From the NCBI RefSeq assembly GCF_051106095.1, contig NC_135791.1:10454501-10518500 (forward strand): a stretch of 64,000 nucleotides of DNA, in the 5' to 3' direction. Both the position numbers and the translations under genes were made by a program. The notes under the pieces were generated by a model. It had not been told where the DNA came from. It saw only the letters and a list, made by a program, of their open reading frames with translations, and ran no database searches. Below, piece after piece: positions 33,326 through 58,933 of this stretch; the stretch's first letter is position 1; every line of letters starts with the position of its first letter. Source of the DNA: Pogona vitticeps (Eukaryota > Chordata > Lepidosauria > Squamata > Agamidae).

Positions 33326-33728
33326 GGCTCCATGTTACCTCAAGGGCCTTTCCAACACTTCCCTCCCTATAGACAATTTGTGGGTTATCTATATGCAGTT
33401 CTAAAACAGAGGTCTATGCTGCTTTTTCTCTAATGTCTTATTAACATATTTGGTGTTAAAGAATTCATTTTAATGTGTCACCTGCAAGCTCTTCCTGTTA
33501 GGAAAATTAGGATTCTCATCACCAACACAATTTGTACATTTTACAAGCATTTTAGTCATGTGGGAACATGCCATTTAAATAGTTAAATTCATGGGAGGCA
33601 GGAACAATGCAAGCTTCATAAATCTGACTTACCCTTCTTTGAAAGTATTAACAATTTATTTAAAAAAATAAATTTCAGACATCAAAATATTTGAGGGCAG
33701 GGCTGAATGGCAGAGCCATGTCCTAGAC

Positions 33729-33882
33729 CAGGGGACTCCAAACTACAGGCTGTGGGCCACATCCAGCTCTCCTTGCCATTTTATCCAGCCCGTTCACACA
33801 TGGGAGGCACACGTTCCTTCAGCCCTCAAAAATGTTGCAAATATCCTATGTGGCTCTCACGGTTAAAAGTTTGGAGACTCTG
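33729..33882. mobile_element. hAT-type MITE with perfect 8-bp duplication
   Basis: Ends CAGGGGACTCCAAACT and AGTTTGGAGACTCTG form imperfect terminal inverted repeats. The flanks TCCTAGAC (33,721-33,728 and 33,883-33,890) are an exact 8-bp target duplication, diagnostic of hAT. 154 bp, no coding capacity. Confidence 0.85.
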
Positions 33883-34625
33883 TCCTAGACCAAGTCTTCA
33901 AATCACAACTGCTGCATAGCAACGGTGGGACTTTTACCTTGATTACACTGCTTAAATGAGAAATGCTTGGCTCAACCAGGAATGAAGTAAAACAGCGGTC
34001 AGTTCTGGCACTTTAAAAAAGACACAGACTGTGTGCTAACCACATGTCCTCTGCATTTGGCTCTGGACAGAGAATCCTGAGGCCCCAGTGAAAGGGGGGG
34101 AAAACCAGGATGGGCCCCTCAAACCTGAAGCCTGCCCATCCCTGTCACCAGAATCATCACACAGACAAGTTAGTTACTGGTGCAGTAATTACCAAGCAGC
34201 TTTATTAAAGAAAAGATCCTGAGGATCAGGTTACCATACATTTCTCTTTGAGCTTCCCCCCTCCGTGCATTTTTGTCATTATTTTCAGTTGAGATCTTCC
34301 TTTGTGCCCATTTCTTCCTCTTACACATGCAAGTCATAATGTTGTTGCTAACACACCAAAGTTAGTGCATAAAGACATTAAATATACTAACGCTTAATCT
34401 TAATACATTAGGTTTTTATTCCATACAATTACAAAAACTAAATCATTTTGGTAACAACTGCTTCTTTGCTGATAATTCCACTTCTTCAGTATCCTTGGCA
34501 AATTCAAAGGTGTATCTGAAGACATAAAAGAAATATTTCATTTGCAGTCATAAATTTTAACTCTGCAGTTAGCTAAAACAGAATAAACAGAAAGCAGATG
34601 TCCTATTCTCCCACTAACATGATCT

Positions 34626-34700
34626 GTTTGGTCTCAGCCCCATATCCGCAGGATTCATCCAGCTGTCACCATTAAAAACACAAGTCATCACAGACCAAAC
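34626..34700 (-). ncRNA. SNORD99: C/D box snoRNA, SNORD99-like
   Basis: The minus-strand ends GTTTGGTCT and (A)GACCAAAC form a terminal stem. Box C GTGATGA is at 34,685-34,691 and box D CTGA at 34,634-34,637. The bases just 5' of box D are complementary to a 13-nt stretch of 28S rRNA that I recall, CCCATATCCGCAG (plus strand 34,639-34,651). The D+5 rule places 2'-O-methylation on the A of CCCAUAUCC. It lies in the last intron of the SNHG12-like gene, where SNORD99 sits in human. Confidence 0.85.
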
Positions 34701-34854
34701 AAAGGTGGTGTTTCACTCAACACAAGCAATCAACTACATGCTTCCCAGCGCAGGCAAAGATATTATAAGGCAATTATTGAACTACTGCCTAATTCAGCTC
34801 AATTAAGAGTGATAAAGATCCTTTTCTACTATTGGTAACAGAATCTTACATTAC
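34701..34854 (-). other. Last intron of the snoRNA host gene, upstream of the C/D snoRNA
   Basis: Between the donor at 34,854 and the snoRNA 5' end there is no further conserved-looking element. Confidence 0.4.
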
Positions 34855-35223
34855 CTAAGAGGTCACTGCCACTGTCCACTTGCCTCAAGAATCGCCTTCA
34901 GAAAAACAGAAGCTCACTAGTCCGCATCACCGCTCCTGTACAACCACAAGAACAATTATTTAAAATTATTGATAATGCAATCTCATAATTTATAGCAAGC
35001 ATTTACTTATTTGCCACCTTCTCTCCATGAGGAGCTAATCAATGTCTTTAAATCTACCCAATTGCTCTAAAAAGAGAAAGGGCAGGCAGCTTTGATGTCT
35101 TTGCAAGTAGTGAGATACAAGTCTAATTTTACAACAGTATAAGTTGTAATCAAAATACTAATTAAAAAAAAGAATGTTCACTCATTTGCCATATGTTTAC
35201 AATACAAAACCAAAATATATATA

Positions 35224-35500
35224 CCCTTGTTTCCCCAAAACTAAGACCTAACTTGAAAATAAGTCCTAGTATGATTTTTCAGGATGCTTGTAATATAAGC
35301 CCTACCCCAAATATAAGCTCCAGTTAAGTGAAACCATGGCCTCCACCATTGTGCAGCAACCAGAAGATGACATGGCTGCATTTGAATAAATGTAGATTGT
35401 TGTACATGAAAAAAAAAAACATCACCTGAAAATAACCCCTAATGCGTTTTTTGGAGCAAAAATATATATAAGACCCTGTCTTATTTTTGGGAAAACACGG
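35224..35500. mobile_element. TA-flanked MITE inside the host-gene intron
   Basis: Ends CCCTTGTTTCCCCAAAACTAAG and (inverted) CCGTGTTTTCCCAAAAATAAG are terminal inverted repeats, flanked by TA on both sides. Non-autonomous, 277 bp, with an internal A-run. Tc1/mariner-like target choice; family name not certain. Confidence 0.65.
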
Positions 35501-35699
35501 TACTACTAACACATAAAACCTACTTGATACATAAACACAAAATACTGGAATCATATCTTACATACTTTTGCTTACAATCATAATCTTCCTACTGCTTTAC
35601 CCACTCCTAAAATCTTTCTGAAAATACCTATACTCCTTGTCTTTTTTTATCTTTACGTATACAAAATACAGCTTTTATAAATTCGTTCCATATTTTATC

Positions 35700-35805
35700 A
35701 CAGTGGTCCCCAACCTTTTCTGAATTCAGGGCACCTGTGCATGCGGTGTGTGTGTTTGTGGGGAGAGTGCGTGGCGGGGGGGGGGGGAGAGAGAGAGAGA
35801 TCTGT
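35700..35805 (+). repeat. hAT-like end followed by GT/G/GA simple repeats
   Basis: CAGTGGTCCCCAACCTTTTCTG resembles a hAT terminus; then GTGTGT, a G-run and (GA)n. Confidence 0.5.
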
Positions 35806-36383
35806 CTCTGTAGCCTGGCTCTGCCAAGGTAACAGACATACCGTAGTTCTTATAATTCAATATACTTCCATATTATCTCCTTATTTAATATGATTCTATC
35901 TGTGATAACTCTTAGTTGGTTTGCAACATATTTACTAATATCTGGCATTCCTAATCTTCCTTTTTTGTGATAATACATCTTTTTATTTATCCTGACATTT
36001 TTCTCTATTACAATACTTAGTTATTATTTGTTGTAACTATTCTTGGAATGCAACTTTCAGCAGCCACACCCAATGCTGAGGAATGAAAATAACTGCAGTC
36101 CAATAACTTCCAAAGTCTATACATTCAAACTGCTGGATCTCAAGAGCAAAAGCAGGGTTCAAGACTCAGGCCTAGCATAAAATTCACTGGATGATCTTTG
36201 GCCAACTTTGGCTACAAAATAGCTTACCTCATATCACAGGTAAGGGTCGAGAAAAGATAAAGGAGGACCATGGTAATCACCCAACCCCCCCTCAGAATTT
36301 TGAAAACTTTAATACAAAATGAATCCTTTGTCATCACCTGTCATGTTTTGTTCCTTGGGACTGGCAAGGCATCAAAAACAAAA

Positions 36384-36519
36384 CACTGTCTCAAGCCAGC
36401 CCACCTTAGTGGAGGATTTTCTCCAACTAAGAGGTAAGGGGCCAGCTTCCATTTTACTTTCCCTCCTTTTTGACCATAAGATCCATATTCAGATCTGATG
36501 GGAAAGGGATAGGGAGGTT
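36384..36519 (-). ncRNA. SNORA61: H/ACA box snoRNA, SNORA61-like
   Basis: On the minus strand the 5' hairpin starts CCTCCCTATCCCTTTCCCAT and closes with GGAGG, matching the start of human SNORA61 as I remember it. An H-box-like AAAGTA follows. The second hairpin has a 10-bp basal stem (AAGCTGGCCC with GGGCTGGCTT), and box ACA (36,387-36,389) lies 3 nt before the 3' end. Intronic, between host exons 36,601-36,659 and 34,855-34,935. Confidence 0.8.
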
Positions 36520-36763
36520 ACTGTTTATTCTACATCTTCCCCCATCCCACTGCCTTCTAAAAGTAGCACACATATTTATTGGAAAAAACATGTACAATAC
36601 CTTTGCCAGTGTCACTGTGAGCCTATTCAACTTCAATAGGATATTTGTTTCTGACATATCTGATAAAAAAAACCAGGAGTTATTGAGTAGCTAAAGAAAA
36701 CCAAGGCTGATTTAATCTTTTAGAAAAAGGGTGTTTACATATCTATGAGCTGCTACAAGACAT

Positions 36764-36898
36764 GCATGTAGGAGAGTCGAGTGACATCCACAGCTAATAA
36801 GGGCCGGAGATGTCAAAGTCCCTCCCATCTTGTTCTTGCATGTTGTTGGAGACCCTGTGGCCATTTGCTAAGCCAAAGCTCTTGGTTTAACATGCAGT
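36764..36898 (-). ncRNA. SNORA44: H/ACA box snoRNA, SNORA44-like by position
   Basis: The first hairpin on the minus strand closes with GCATGTT and AACATGC. H box AGAACA follows. The second hairpin has TGACATC paired with GATGTCA and a basal GGAG/CTCC stem, then CTACATGC with box ACA (36,767-36,769) 3 nt from the end. Length about 135 nt. The name is assigned from gene order, not sequence memory. Confidence 0.7.
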
Positions 36899-37324
36899 CC
36901 ACTAAAAGATGCAACAAGGGGAGCAGAACTTTGAAGGGCAGTAAAAAGATCAGACCAACTACTTCTCAAACCCACACAAAGTCTTCTGACCTGTGCTCTG
37001 AGCAGAATCCTGTGGATCACCCAGAGAAGGCCATCTTCAACTCACAGATGCAGCACAGTCTTATCTTCATCATCCTTGAAAGGAACTGTAGTGAGATGGA
37101 ACAAGATGGAAAGTAATACTATTATTCTGTCATAATATAATACTTTGTCCGAGATGTTTGCAGACTAACGCAGCTACTTATTAAAAAAACGCTTACGGTA
37201 CTGGCTCTGTGTATCAGATGCATTTTTTCCATACGAGTGTTAACCATTTCCCCTGTTTAATTCACACATCAAGAAGTACTTCTATTAACCACCGAGGAAG
37301 TGAGAGAGAATTAACTAACGTGTT

Positions 37325-37455
37325 ACCTGTTGCTAAAATGATATCAAAACTAGGAGTTTCCCCTATAACATAGCAATAAAGCACTGAATCATAATTTAGT
37401 GTAAGCAAATTACCCTAGCTGCCCCTAATTGTCCTACTGTAATGTATCCACTACC
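37325..37455 (-). ncRNA. Probable H/ACA box snoRNA, SNORA16A-like by position
   Basis: On the minus strand ATTAC and GTAAT close a first hairpin, an H-box-like ACACTA follows, and a second hairpin ends TTTAGCAACAGGT with box ACA (37,328-37,330) 3 nt from the end. It lies about 430 bp upstream of the SNORA44-like gene, as expected of SNORA16A. The folding is less clean than for its neighbours. Confidence 0.45.
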
Positions 37456-38929
37456 GGAACAATATTCAGGCTTCTGGATCTTTTGGAGAAACTTCATCAA
37501 TTTTGAAATTGAAATTTGTGACTATGAAGTGCACTATGAGCATTACCGTCTTCATTCTGAAGTTAGGCACAGCTAATTTGAACTTGAAATACGTTTATTT
37601 GTCTCCTGAGCTTATTTTTTAAGAGAACTTTAACACTAGAAGGAATGTTTTCTCAAGTTCTTACACATGCTCTCCTCAAAACAACCCATCCATGTTCTCA
37701 CAAGAACCAACCAGGTTTGTTAAGCTGTGAGATACTGATTGGCTCAGATCACCCAGTAAGCAATTTATGGCTGAGTGGCAAGTTGAAAACATGTCTGCAA
37801 AATCTCAGTTTGAATACTGAACCATTAAAAGACTCTCTTCATCTGGAAACACCTCCCCCTGCCCAGTCTGGATGCTTGAGATGTACAACATCAATGGAGG
37901 TCCAGTTTTGGGAGAGAAGTGTGAAATACCTAAACCAAGCATAAATGTATTTTCCAGAGAATGTTGCTGGACAGTTACAGCCGTGCAAACTGAACAGCGA
38001 CCGTCGAGGAAAAAGTCACTGTTGGCACCTTTTTGACCACATCAGCCACAAGAGACAGACGCAGCTTCGATAGGGCCAGGAGCGGCTCCAAGCAAATATC
38101 CTAGAGGGACGATGACCGAGTCTGGCCCCACTCCTCAGCAGCCTGCCCTACAACCTAAGAAAATTCCCCTAAAGCACCGTAGAAAACTCTACAGAACAGC
38201 CACAGTGGTGTGTCAGTACCGAGCTCTCCTCTGAGATTAATACTAATGAATGCAAGTTTTTACTTAAATTTTCTATATTTAGGCACTCTAACAAGAAGCC
38301 TTTCTAAACCCCCACTCCATTGCTTAACACAACCTTTCTATGGTGATCCTACAACTTTAATGGAGAAGGACACATCAGATCCAATCAGCTTTCTCCCCTG
38401 GTGACTGGGCAGAAATCCTTTATCATTTAAAAAAGTTGAAGACCAAGTTTCTCTTAAAGCAAGAAACTCAGCTTAAGTCCTTCTTCCAACCAGTCAGCAC
38501 CTCCCAGCTAATCTACCTCACAGGGTCCCACATGAGGATAGAAACCCAGAGGAATACAATTGTCACCTTATGTTCCTTAAAAGAAAAGTGGGATATAAAT
38601 GTAATAAATACAAGCAGGTGGTTTCCAAGTAGCATCATGCAGAACAAAGTGTACTGGTAACATATATTACAATCCTACCTTACATTTTCCCTCACTGAAC
38701 TTTAGGTATGATTCAAGAATCTTCTCTCCAGTTTACCCCATACAACACTGTGAGGAGTAGAGAGGCTGAGGGGGAGACTGCCAGGCTCAAGGGAGTCTCA
38801 TGGGTGGTGGAAGGGCCGAGGACTCTCCCACTCCCAACACAAACTCCAACCACTACATCGCAGTGACTTGGCACCCTTTCCCAAGAAAAGCCTTTTAAAG
38901 CCTCCCTAATGCCACTGTGAGGATTTCAA
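37456..38929. other. First-intron region of the snoRNA host gene; degenerate repeats
   Basis: Contains ACTGTTGGCACCTTTTTGACC and CGTGCAAACTG near 37,980-38,045, a fragment of a common reptile repeat, and SINE-like debris near 37,760-37,930 and 38,720-38,870. No gene seen. Confidence 0.4.
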
Positions 38930-39120
38930 GTGTGAGGTCAGGGATAGAGTGATAGACACATGAGGCCTGGGTTTGAATCTCCACTGAGCCATGGAAGCTC
39001 CCTGGGGTGTGTGGAACTGGTAAAACTGCTCTTTAAAAATCTCACTTACCTGGAAAAAAAGCCCATCAGGCTCGTCCTTAGTTGGTTCCGACTTCATAGC
39101 CCATAACAACAGCGCCACTA
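38930..39120 (+). mobile_element. tRNA-derived SINE, degraded
   Basis: GGCCTGGGTTTGAATCTCC is a B-box-like head, and GTTGGTTCCGACTTCATAGCC a common lizard SINE tail. Confidence 0.6.
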
Positions 39121-39399
39121 CGAAGGAAAGCCTAAAACTAGGACTTGGATGATCCTCCCAAGGCCTTCGGTAGGACAGGACATCTTTTCTTCCTCAGCCT
39201 GCAACGCCAAGAAGGCCGTTCCGGATTCCCAAGTCATTTCTGATTAGCTTTTGGCTGCTAATCCAGACTGCTGCCTACGAGAAAAGATCGCACATCATCA
39301 GCCGCACAAGCAAGGGCTGCAGGAGTTGCTCATCTGCCTTGAACACTCAATACCTGGAAAAGCTTTGAAGGTTCTGGACCACAAACCCAGACTTTCTTC

Positions 39400-40440
39400 C
39401 AGCCCAAAACGACTTGGGGGGGCAGGCGAGGGGCTGGGCCTCCGAGAGCCCCCTCCCCACTGTCAGCTCGAGGGGACCACCCCGGGGACAAGGTGGCGAG
39501 GAACGATTCGAACTGGCACCCAGCAGCCTCCATGGGCCATGGGTGGGAGACAAGGCAGGCGGTAAAGGCGACTCTCGCCTGCCTGCCTGCCTGCCTGGAG
39601 TGTCGGGGATCTTTCCAAGCTAGCCCACCGGATTCAGAGCGAAAAGGCGCCCTCCTCGCCCACCTACTCGGTGGTGACCCGCCCTGGTCAACAAGGCGAC
39701 AACCGGGCGCGCACCATGCTTGCACGACGACGCCACGCTCGCGAAGGGCGAGGAGCACCGCGATACAATGCCAGGAACCTCCTCGGTAGAGATCACGAAT
39801 CCACGCCCCGGCCTCCCCGGAGAGGAAAGAGGATGGCGGCGGATTCAACAGCACCCCCCCCGCGCGCCGCGCCGCGCCAGCTGCCCTTACCTAGACGCGA
39901 GCTTCCGCCCAAACCGTGAGCGCGACGGGGAAAAAGAACGAGCACCCCGCCCCCGCTCGGCCTTTTATAGACACGTCGTGCTCACGGAGCTTCCGATTGG
40001 CAGAGTTACCACCGGCGTGTGGCGGAGGCTCTTGGGAAATGTAGTTCCATCCGCCGCCTCCTGGGGAACGGGGCGGCCAGAAGTAGGGAGATTCTTGGAC
40101 TACAACCCCCACAATTCCCGCACAGATATGAGCTCTCCCAGCTAGCGCCTTTCCTCCGCCCCGCTTATGGTGAGAGAAGGAGGGGGGTGCCCTCTTATAC
40201 CTTTTGTCTCGCGGGAGCCGGAAGGGCTTCCCTGCCCTTCTCGCCCGCCAGGAGGACTGAAGCGGCGCCCGTCCGCCGCCAGAGGGCGCCTCCGTGTTGG
40301 GGGCCGAAAACGCGCGCCCGCCGGCTTTGGCCTGCTTCGGTTTCTGCCTCGCCTGCCGTCCTTTGGGGGCAGCGCGGTCTCGCTTTTAAAAGAGGCTTCA
40401 GCGCTCTTGGGCTCCGGGCGTCTTCGTTTCTAAAGTCGGA
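39400..40440. promoter_or_regulatory. CpG island at the snoRNA host gene promoter
   Basis: Dense CpG with GC-rich open frames on both strands that I treat as by-products of composition. It spans the start of the minus-strand host gene. Confidence 0.75.
39937..40120 (-). promoter_or_regulatory. TATA box, 5'TOP start and ZNF143-like sites of the host gene
   Basis: On the minus strand TATAAAAG (39,962-39,969) lies about 33 nt before CTTTTTCCCC, whose C (39,936) is the likely start site. A C followed by a pyrimidine run is the 5'TOP signature of ribosomal-protein and snoRNA host genes. AACTACATTTCCCA (complement of 40,033-40,046) matches the core of the ZNF143 motif; a weaker ACTACAA...ACAATTCCCG is at 40,099-40,120. 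Confidence 0.65.
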
Positions 40441-40768
40441 GGCCGCCTGTGAGAGGAATGGCCCGTCCTGCTTTATGAACAGCAGGCTGTCTCTCCTTCT
40501 GGGGTGCGTCCTCTCCTCAACCAACACATGTGAAACGCATTAATGTCTTTTTATTGGGGGGGGGAGTGTCTTTGAAAAGTGACTTCTGCACCACAACTGT
40601 CCCCAATCTAGTGCTGGTGTTGCCATGCTTGCTTGGCGACTGAGGGAAACTGTAGTCCAAAAGTAACTTTTCAGGGCCAGGGGACCAGACTCAATGAAAC
40701 GATAAATGTGTTGACACAAGAAACCTGAGAACCTCCTTTCTGAAACCACCACGTTCCCAGTCTGTTAC
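40441..40768. other. No feature recognised
   Basis: Spacer after the CpG island; a G-run at about 40,556-40,565. Confidence 0.3.
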
Positions 40769-40974
40769 CAGGGGTCTCCAAACGTTTCAGGGGTTTCACA
40801 TCATGTATTTTACACATTTTCTAGGGCCAAAGCGATCCCCCACCCCCGCTGTCTTTACAAAGATAGTGGGGGGGGGGGGGATTGCTTAGACCGGGCTTCA
40901 CTCCTTTTCCTATGCCTGGGTGGGTGGCAAGGCGGGCTGGATATGGCCCGTAAGCCATAGCTTGGAGACTCCTG
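40769..40974. mobile_element. hAT-type MITE
   Basis: Ends CAGGGGTCTCCAAAC and TTGGAGACTCCTG are terminal inverted repeats of the same family as 33,729-33,882. A target duplication is not clear. Confidence 0.65.
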
Positions 40975-41109
40975 TTTTAGACAGAATCACCTATTCTAGG
41001 AAGGTTGGGAATTGTAGCCTAAACACATTTTGTGAATGGTAGCTTAAAGAATATGGTTTCAGAGACTGGAGATGTTAACTGCAAGGGAGTAAACACGTGA
41101 CCAGCATCT

Positions 41110-41480
41110 ATTTTGCTTTTTCAAACCTCACTCTTGGTACCATGGTTTAAGGATATTGACAAAGCAGAATGTGTCCAGAGGGAGATAATACTGCATGGTA
41201 AAAGGCTTCAAAAATATGCACGAGGAATGGTTGAGAAGCCTAGGTGTGTTTCACCTGGAGAAAAAATGACTGCGACACAATATGATAGCCGTTTTCAAAT
41301 ATCTGAAGGGCTGTCATGTGGAAAACAGCCCAGATATGCATTGTGTAGGTCTTGACATTATCCACTAAGTAATAGATATGACTTAATGTAAATGAGATTT
41401 TGTCAAAAAAAAAAAATACTAGAAGGGACTTCTTGACCACAAAGAATTTTGTATGTACTTTGAGAATGAATAGATGATTT
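41110..41480 (+). mobile_element. CR1 LINE, 3' fragment
   Basis: GTCCAGAGGGAGATAATACTG, GGTGTGTTTCACCTGGAGAA and CAAATATCTGAAGGGCTGTCA correspond to the C-terminal part of a CR1-type LINE protein. It parallels the copy at 45,660-45,940. It lies just beyond the 3' end of TRNAU1AP. Confidence 0.7.
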
Positions 41481-41644
41481 ATGCAAACCCCACCCACACC
41501 CCAGTAAAACTGTTTGTTTCCTCAAAAGTTTAGTTTTGGACAAGATTGCCTTAGAAAACAATAATGGTATCAGCATGTCTCTATACATCAGCACTGGTGA
41601 TTCTTTCTCCCATTTTTACCACAGAGGAGAACATCAGAAATCAT

Positions 41645-42018
41645 GCCTCCTATGTAAAAGATATTTTTAATTATATATACACAGAAGTAAAAGTTTTTCC
41701 ACCACACCTTTTTTTTCTTTAAGTTTATAAATTACAACTCCTTGTCAAGGATTAATAAGTCTGTCTCAAGGTCAAAAAAGAAAAAGAAGAAAAAACTAAG
41801 TATCTGAGTTCTAATTTCATCATGAATAAAAGTGACCACCACACTCCTCTGCTGCTCAGTGCAGACAGGAATTGCCCCAAGTCATCCTCTGGAATCTTGA
41901 GTTGGAGTCTCTAAGAAAGGAGTGGCGCAGTCCTTCTTCCAGCTCCAGGTTTTGTGTGCTTGGCAGCTCCAGGCATACTGGCATGTCACTTGGAGATAGT
42001 GTGGGAGCCATGAGGCAA
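41645..42018 (-). other. TRNAU1AP: TRNAU1AP 3' UTR with candidate poly(A) signal
   Basis: After the TAA at 42,019-42,021 the sequence runs about 370 nt to a minus-strand ATTAAA (complement of 41,666-41,671). No exact AATAAA is seen on that strand in this stretch. Confidence 0.5.
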
Positions 42019-57085
<15,067 letters not shown>

Positions 57086-57442
57086 GCTGCTCCCGCCGCC
57101 CCGGGACCCCGGAGGGAGGAGGAGGAGGAGGCCGACGGGGAAGCCTCCCCCGCTCGGCCCCGCCGCCTCTTGACGACGGCGCCACCGCCACCACGCCGCG
57201 GCCCGACGTTCCTCCCTCTTCCCGCTTCCTCCGCCGGCGCCAGCTTCCCCGCCACGTTGGACTAGAGCGGCCGGGCCGAGGGAGGAAGAGCGTGGGATTG
57301 GCGGGGAAAGGCCTCGGCGCGGCTCGCAGCGGCCTCTGCCGGCCCGGAGGAGCAATAGCAGGTGGGCGGGTCCGGGTCCGGTTTTTTTTTTAACAAGGAT
57401 GGGAGAGAAAAGGAGGAGGCGGGGGGGGGAGGTGAAAAGTGG

Positions 57443-57595
57443 AGGCGGTGCCGGGTTCAAATCCCCGCTCGGCCATGGAAACTCAGCTGGATTGGGGGGG
57501 GGGGGGACGGAAAGCACTCCTTGGACAGGTCAGCGACCTCAAAAAGCCTGCTAGGGATGAGGATTGACAGCACAAAACAACAGCACCGCTCCAAT
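57443..57595 (+). mobile_element. tRNA-derived SINE fragment
   Basis: GGGTTCAAATCCCCGCTCGG is a B-box head, followed by TGGAAACTCAGCTGG. 5'-truncated, at the outer edge of the TRNAU1AP promoter. Confidence 0.6.
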
Positions 57596-57599
57596 GAGG

Positions 57600-58930
57600 A
57601 GTGGTAATAATAGAATATTATATTTAACCTGAATAATTACCAAAACCACCATAGATTTTTGGATAGTCATGTGTCCTGGCAAGAAATAGGAAGGCTCAGG
57701 GGGAAAGGGGGGAACAAAAAAATTGGAAGGAAGAACATTATTTCACCATTTCCCCCCCACAAGGACAAATTTCAAATGGCAAAAGCTGAAACTTTGAGGA
57801 AGACAGAAAAAGCCTCCAATAATATATGTATAAAGGGGCACTTTTAAAATTACACTTTTTAAATATCATTACTCCTTTCAACCTTGTTAGTCAGTAAATA
57901 ACAACAGAAAATCATTGTGTCAAATGTACACAGGGGGGTAAGGAAGGGTGATCTGATTTTGAAAAGGATAGTATCTCACTTACAAGTTGAAACCCTGTTT
58001 TGTTAACAATTGCTTAAAAGGGGGGAAATTCATCAGACAGAATTTTCAGTGCAGGCTACTCCGGTTGAAATTTCCTTCTCTGCACAAGTATTAAAGGTTC
58101 ATTAGAAACTCTTCTCTTTTTCGTTTGGTCACTGATCATGCAATGATGGTCACAGGGTAATATGTTTTTCATATTCAGCATGCATTATATACACAGTGCC
58201 TTTCTGGTCAGTCTTCAGCACTAGTAGAATAATTTCTCAGGCAAATTTTGTTTTCTAGTTCAAGTTGTGAAGGGACAGAAGATGTCTGGTGAAGATGATA
58301 TGTTTCTGTTCCAGGATTTCTTTCCTCCTTATTGGGCTGTCATTTTGTGAGGCTGCAGTAAGTCTTTATTTAACAGGGAAATAGATCAAATTTGCCTCCC
58401 TATTAAGAGTTGGGCAGGGGAATATACTACAGTATTCTGTGATGATGTACTGCTGTCAGTCAGTTAAGTATCAACACTGCTACCAGTGGTTTCGACATTT
58501 GGCTGGGGGAAGTGGGACCAGATGTTTTTATGTGTCACGAAATCATTTCTGACTTATGGTGTCCCTATGAGGAAGTCCTGTCATTAACAGCCCTATCCAG
58601 ATCTTGAGTCACAGTGTACCAAAAAGCTCAGTCGCTGGGAAATTCTCTGAATTCATCTCTGAGTTCTGGAACTATCAGAGCCAGTAAGATTAGTACTGTG
58701 CTATATTAAAATAAAACAAGGATTGTGAAAATGTGCCTTTGAGCATGTGCAGAATATCTTCATTACATTCAGCATAAACCAGGGCTGACAATTTTCAGGA
58801 GACTAGCTGAAGCCTCAGCAAATTGCTGTAATTCTATAGGTCTCCAGCTGGGAGAGACAAATCTCAGGACAAGTTACAATAAAGAAGGTGAATATTTGAT
58901 TCCCCTCTGGCACCATGGCTCACAGACTTA
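57600..58930. other. No gene recognised
   Basis: Unique-looking sequence between the TRNAU1AP promoter and a BovB copy. I see no splice-flanked frame or named repeat. Confidence 0.35.
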
Positions 58931-58933
58931 TCA

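Larger units (their letters stand above)
34395..39936 (-). ncRNA. SNHG12: snoRNA host gene, SNHG12 homologue
   Basis: A spliced, apparently non-coding host gene that carries snoRNAs in its introns. Exons read on the minus strand: exon 1 39,936-39,891 (donor GTAAGG); candidate exons 37,085-36,991 (CTACAG acceptor, GTCAGA donor) and 36,659-36,601 (TTATCAG acceptor, GTATTG donor); 34,935-34,855 (TGTACAG acceptor, GTAATG donor); last exon 34,515 to about 34,395 (TCTTCAG acceptor, AATAAA at 34,415-34,420). The 81-bp exon has stops in all three frames, so no long protein is made; the last exon's 23-codon open frame is probably chance. snoRNAs alternate with these exons. The order SNORA16A, SNORA44, SNORA61, SNORD99 and the position next to TRNAU1AP match what I recall of human SNHG12. 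More exons may lie between 37,460 and 39,890. Confidence 0.75.

Noticed and set aside
34440-34515. 23-codon open frame (YTFEFAKDTEEVELSAKKQ) in the last exon of the host gene
   Set aside because: The preceding exon has stops in all frames, so no protein can enter this frame by splicing; probably chance.
37960-38060. Hairpin ending GCAACA as a possible H/ACA snoRNA
   Set aside because: The sequence matches a common reptile interspersed repeat (GGTGCCAACAGTGACTTTT, CACGGCTGTAACTG), and no second hairpin with an H box was found.
39330-40543. Overlapping frames in the CpG island of the snoRNA host gene
   Set aside because: Proline/arginine-rich, both strands open, no family match; compositional.
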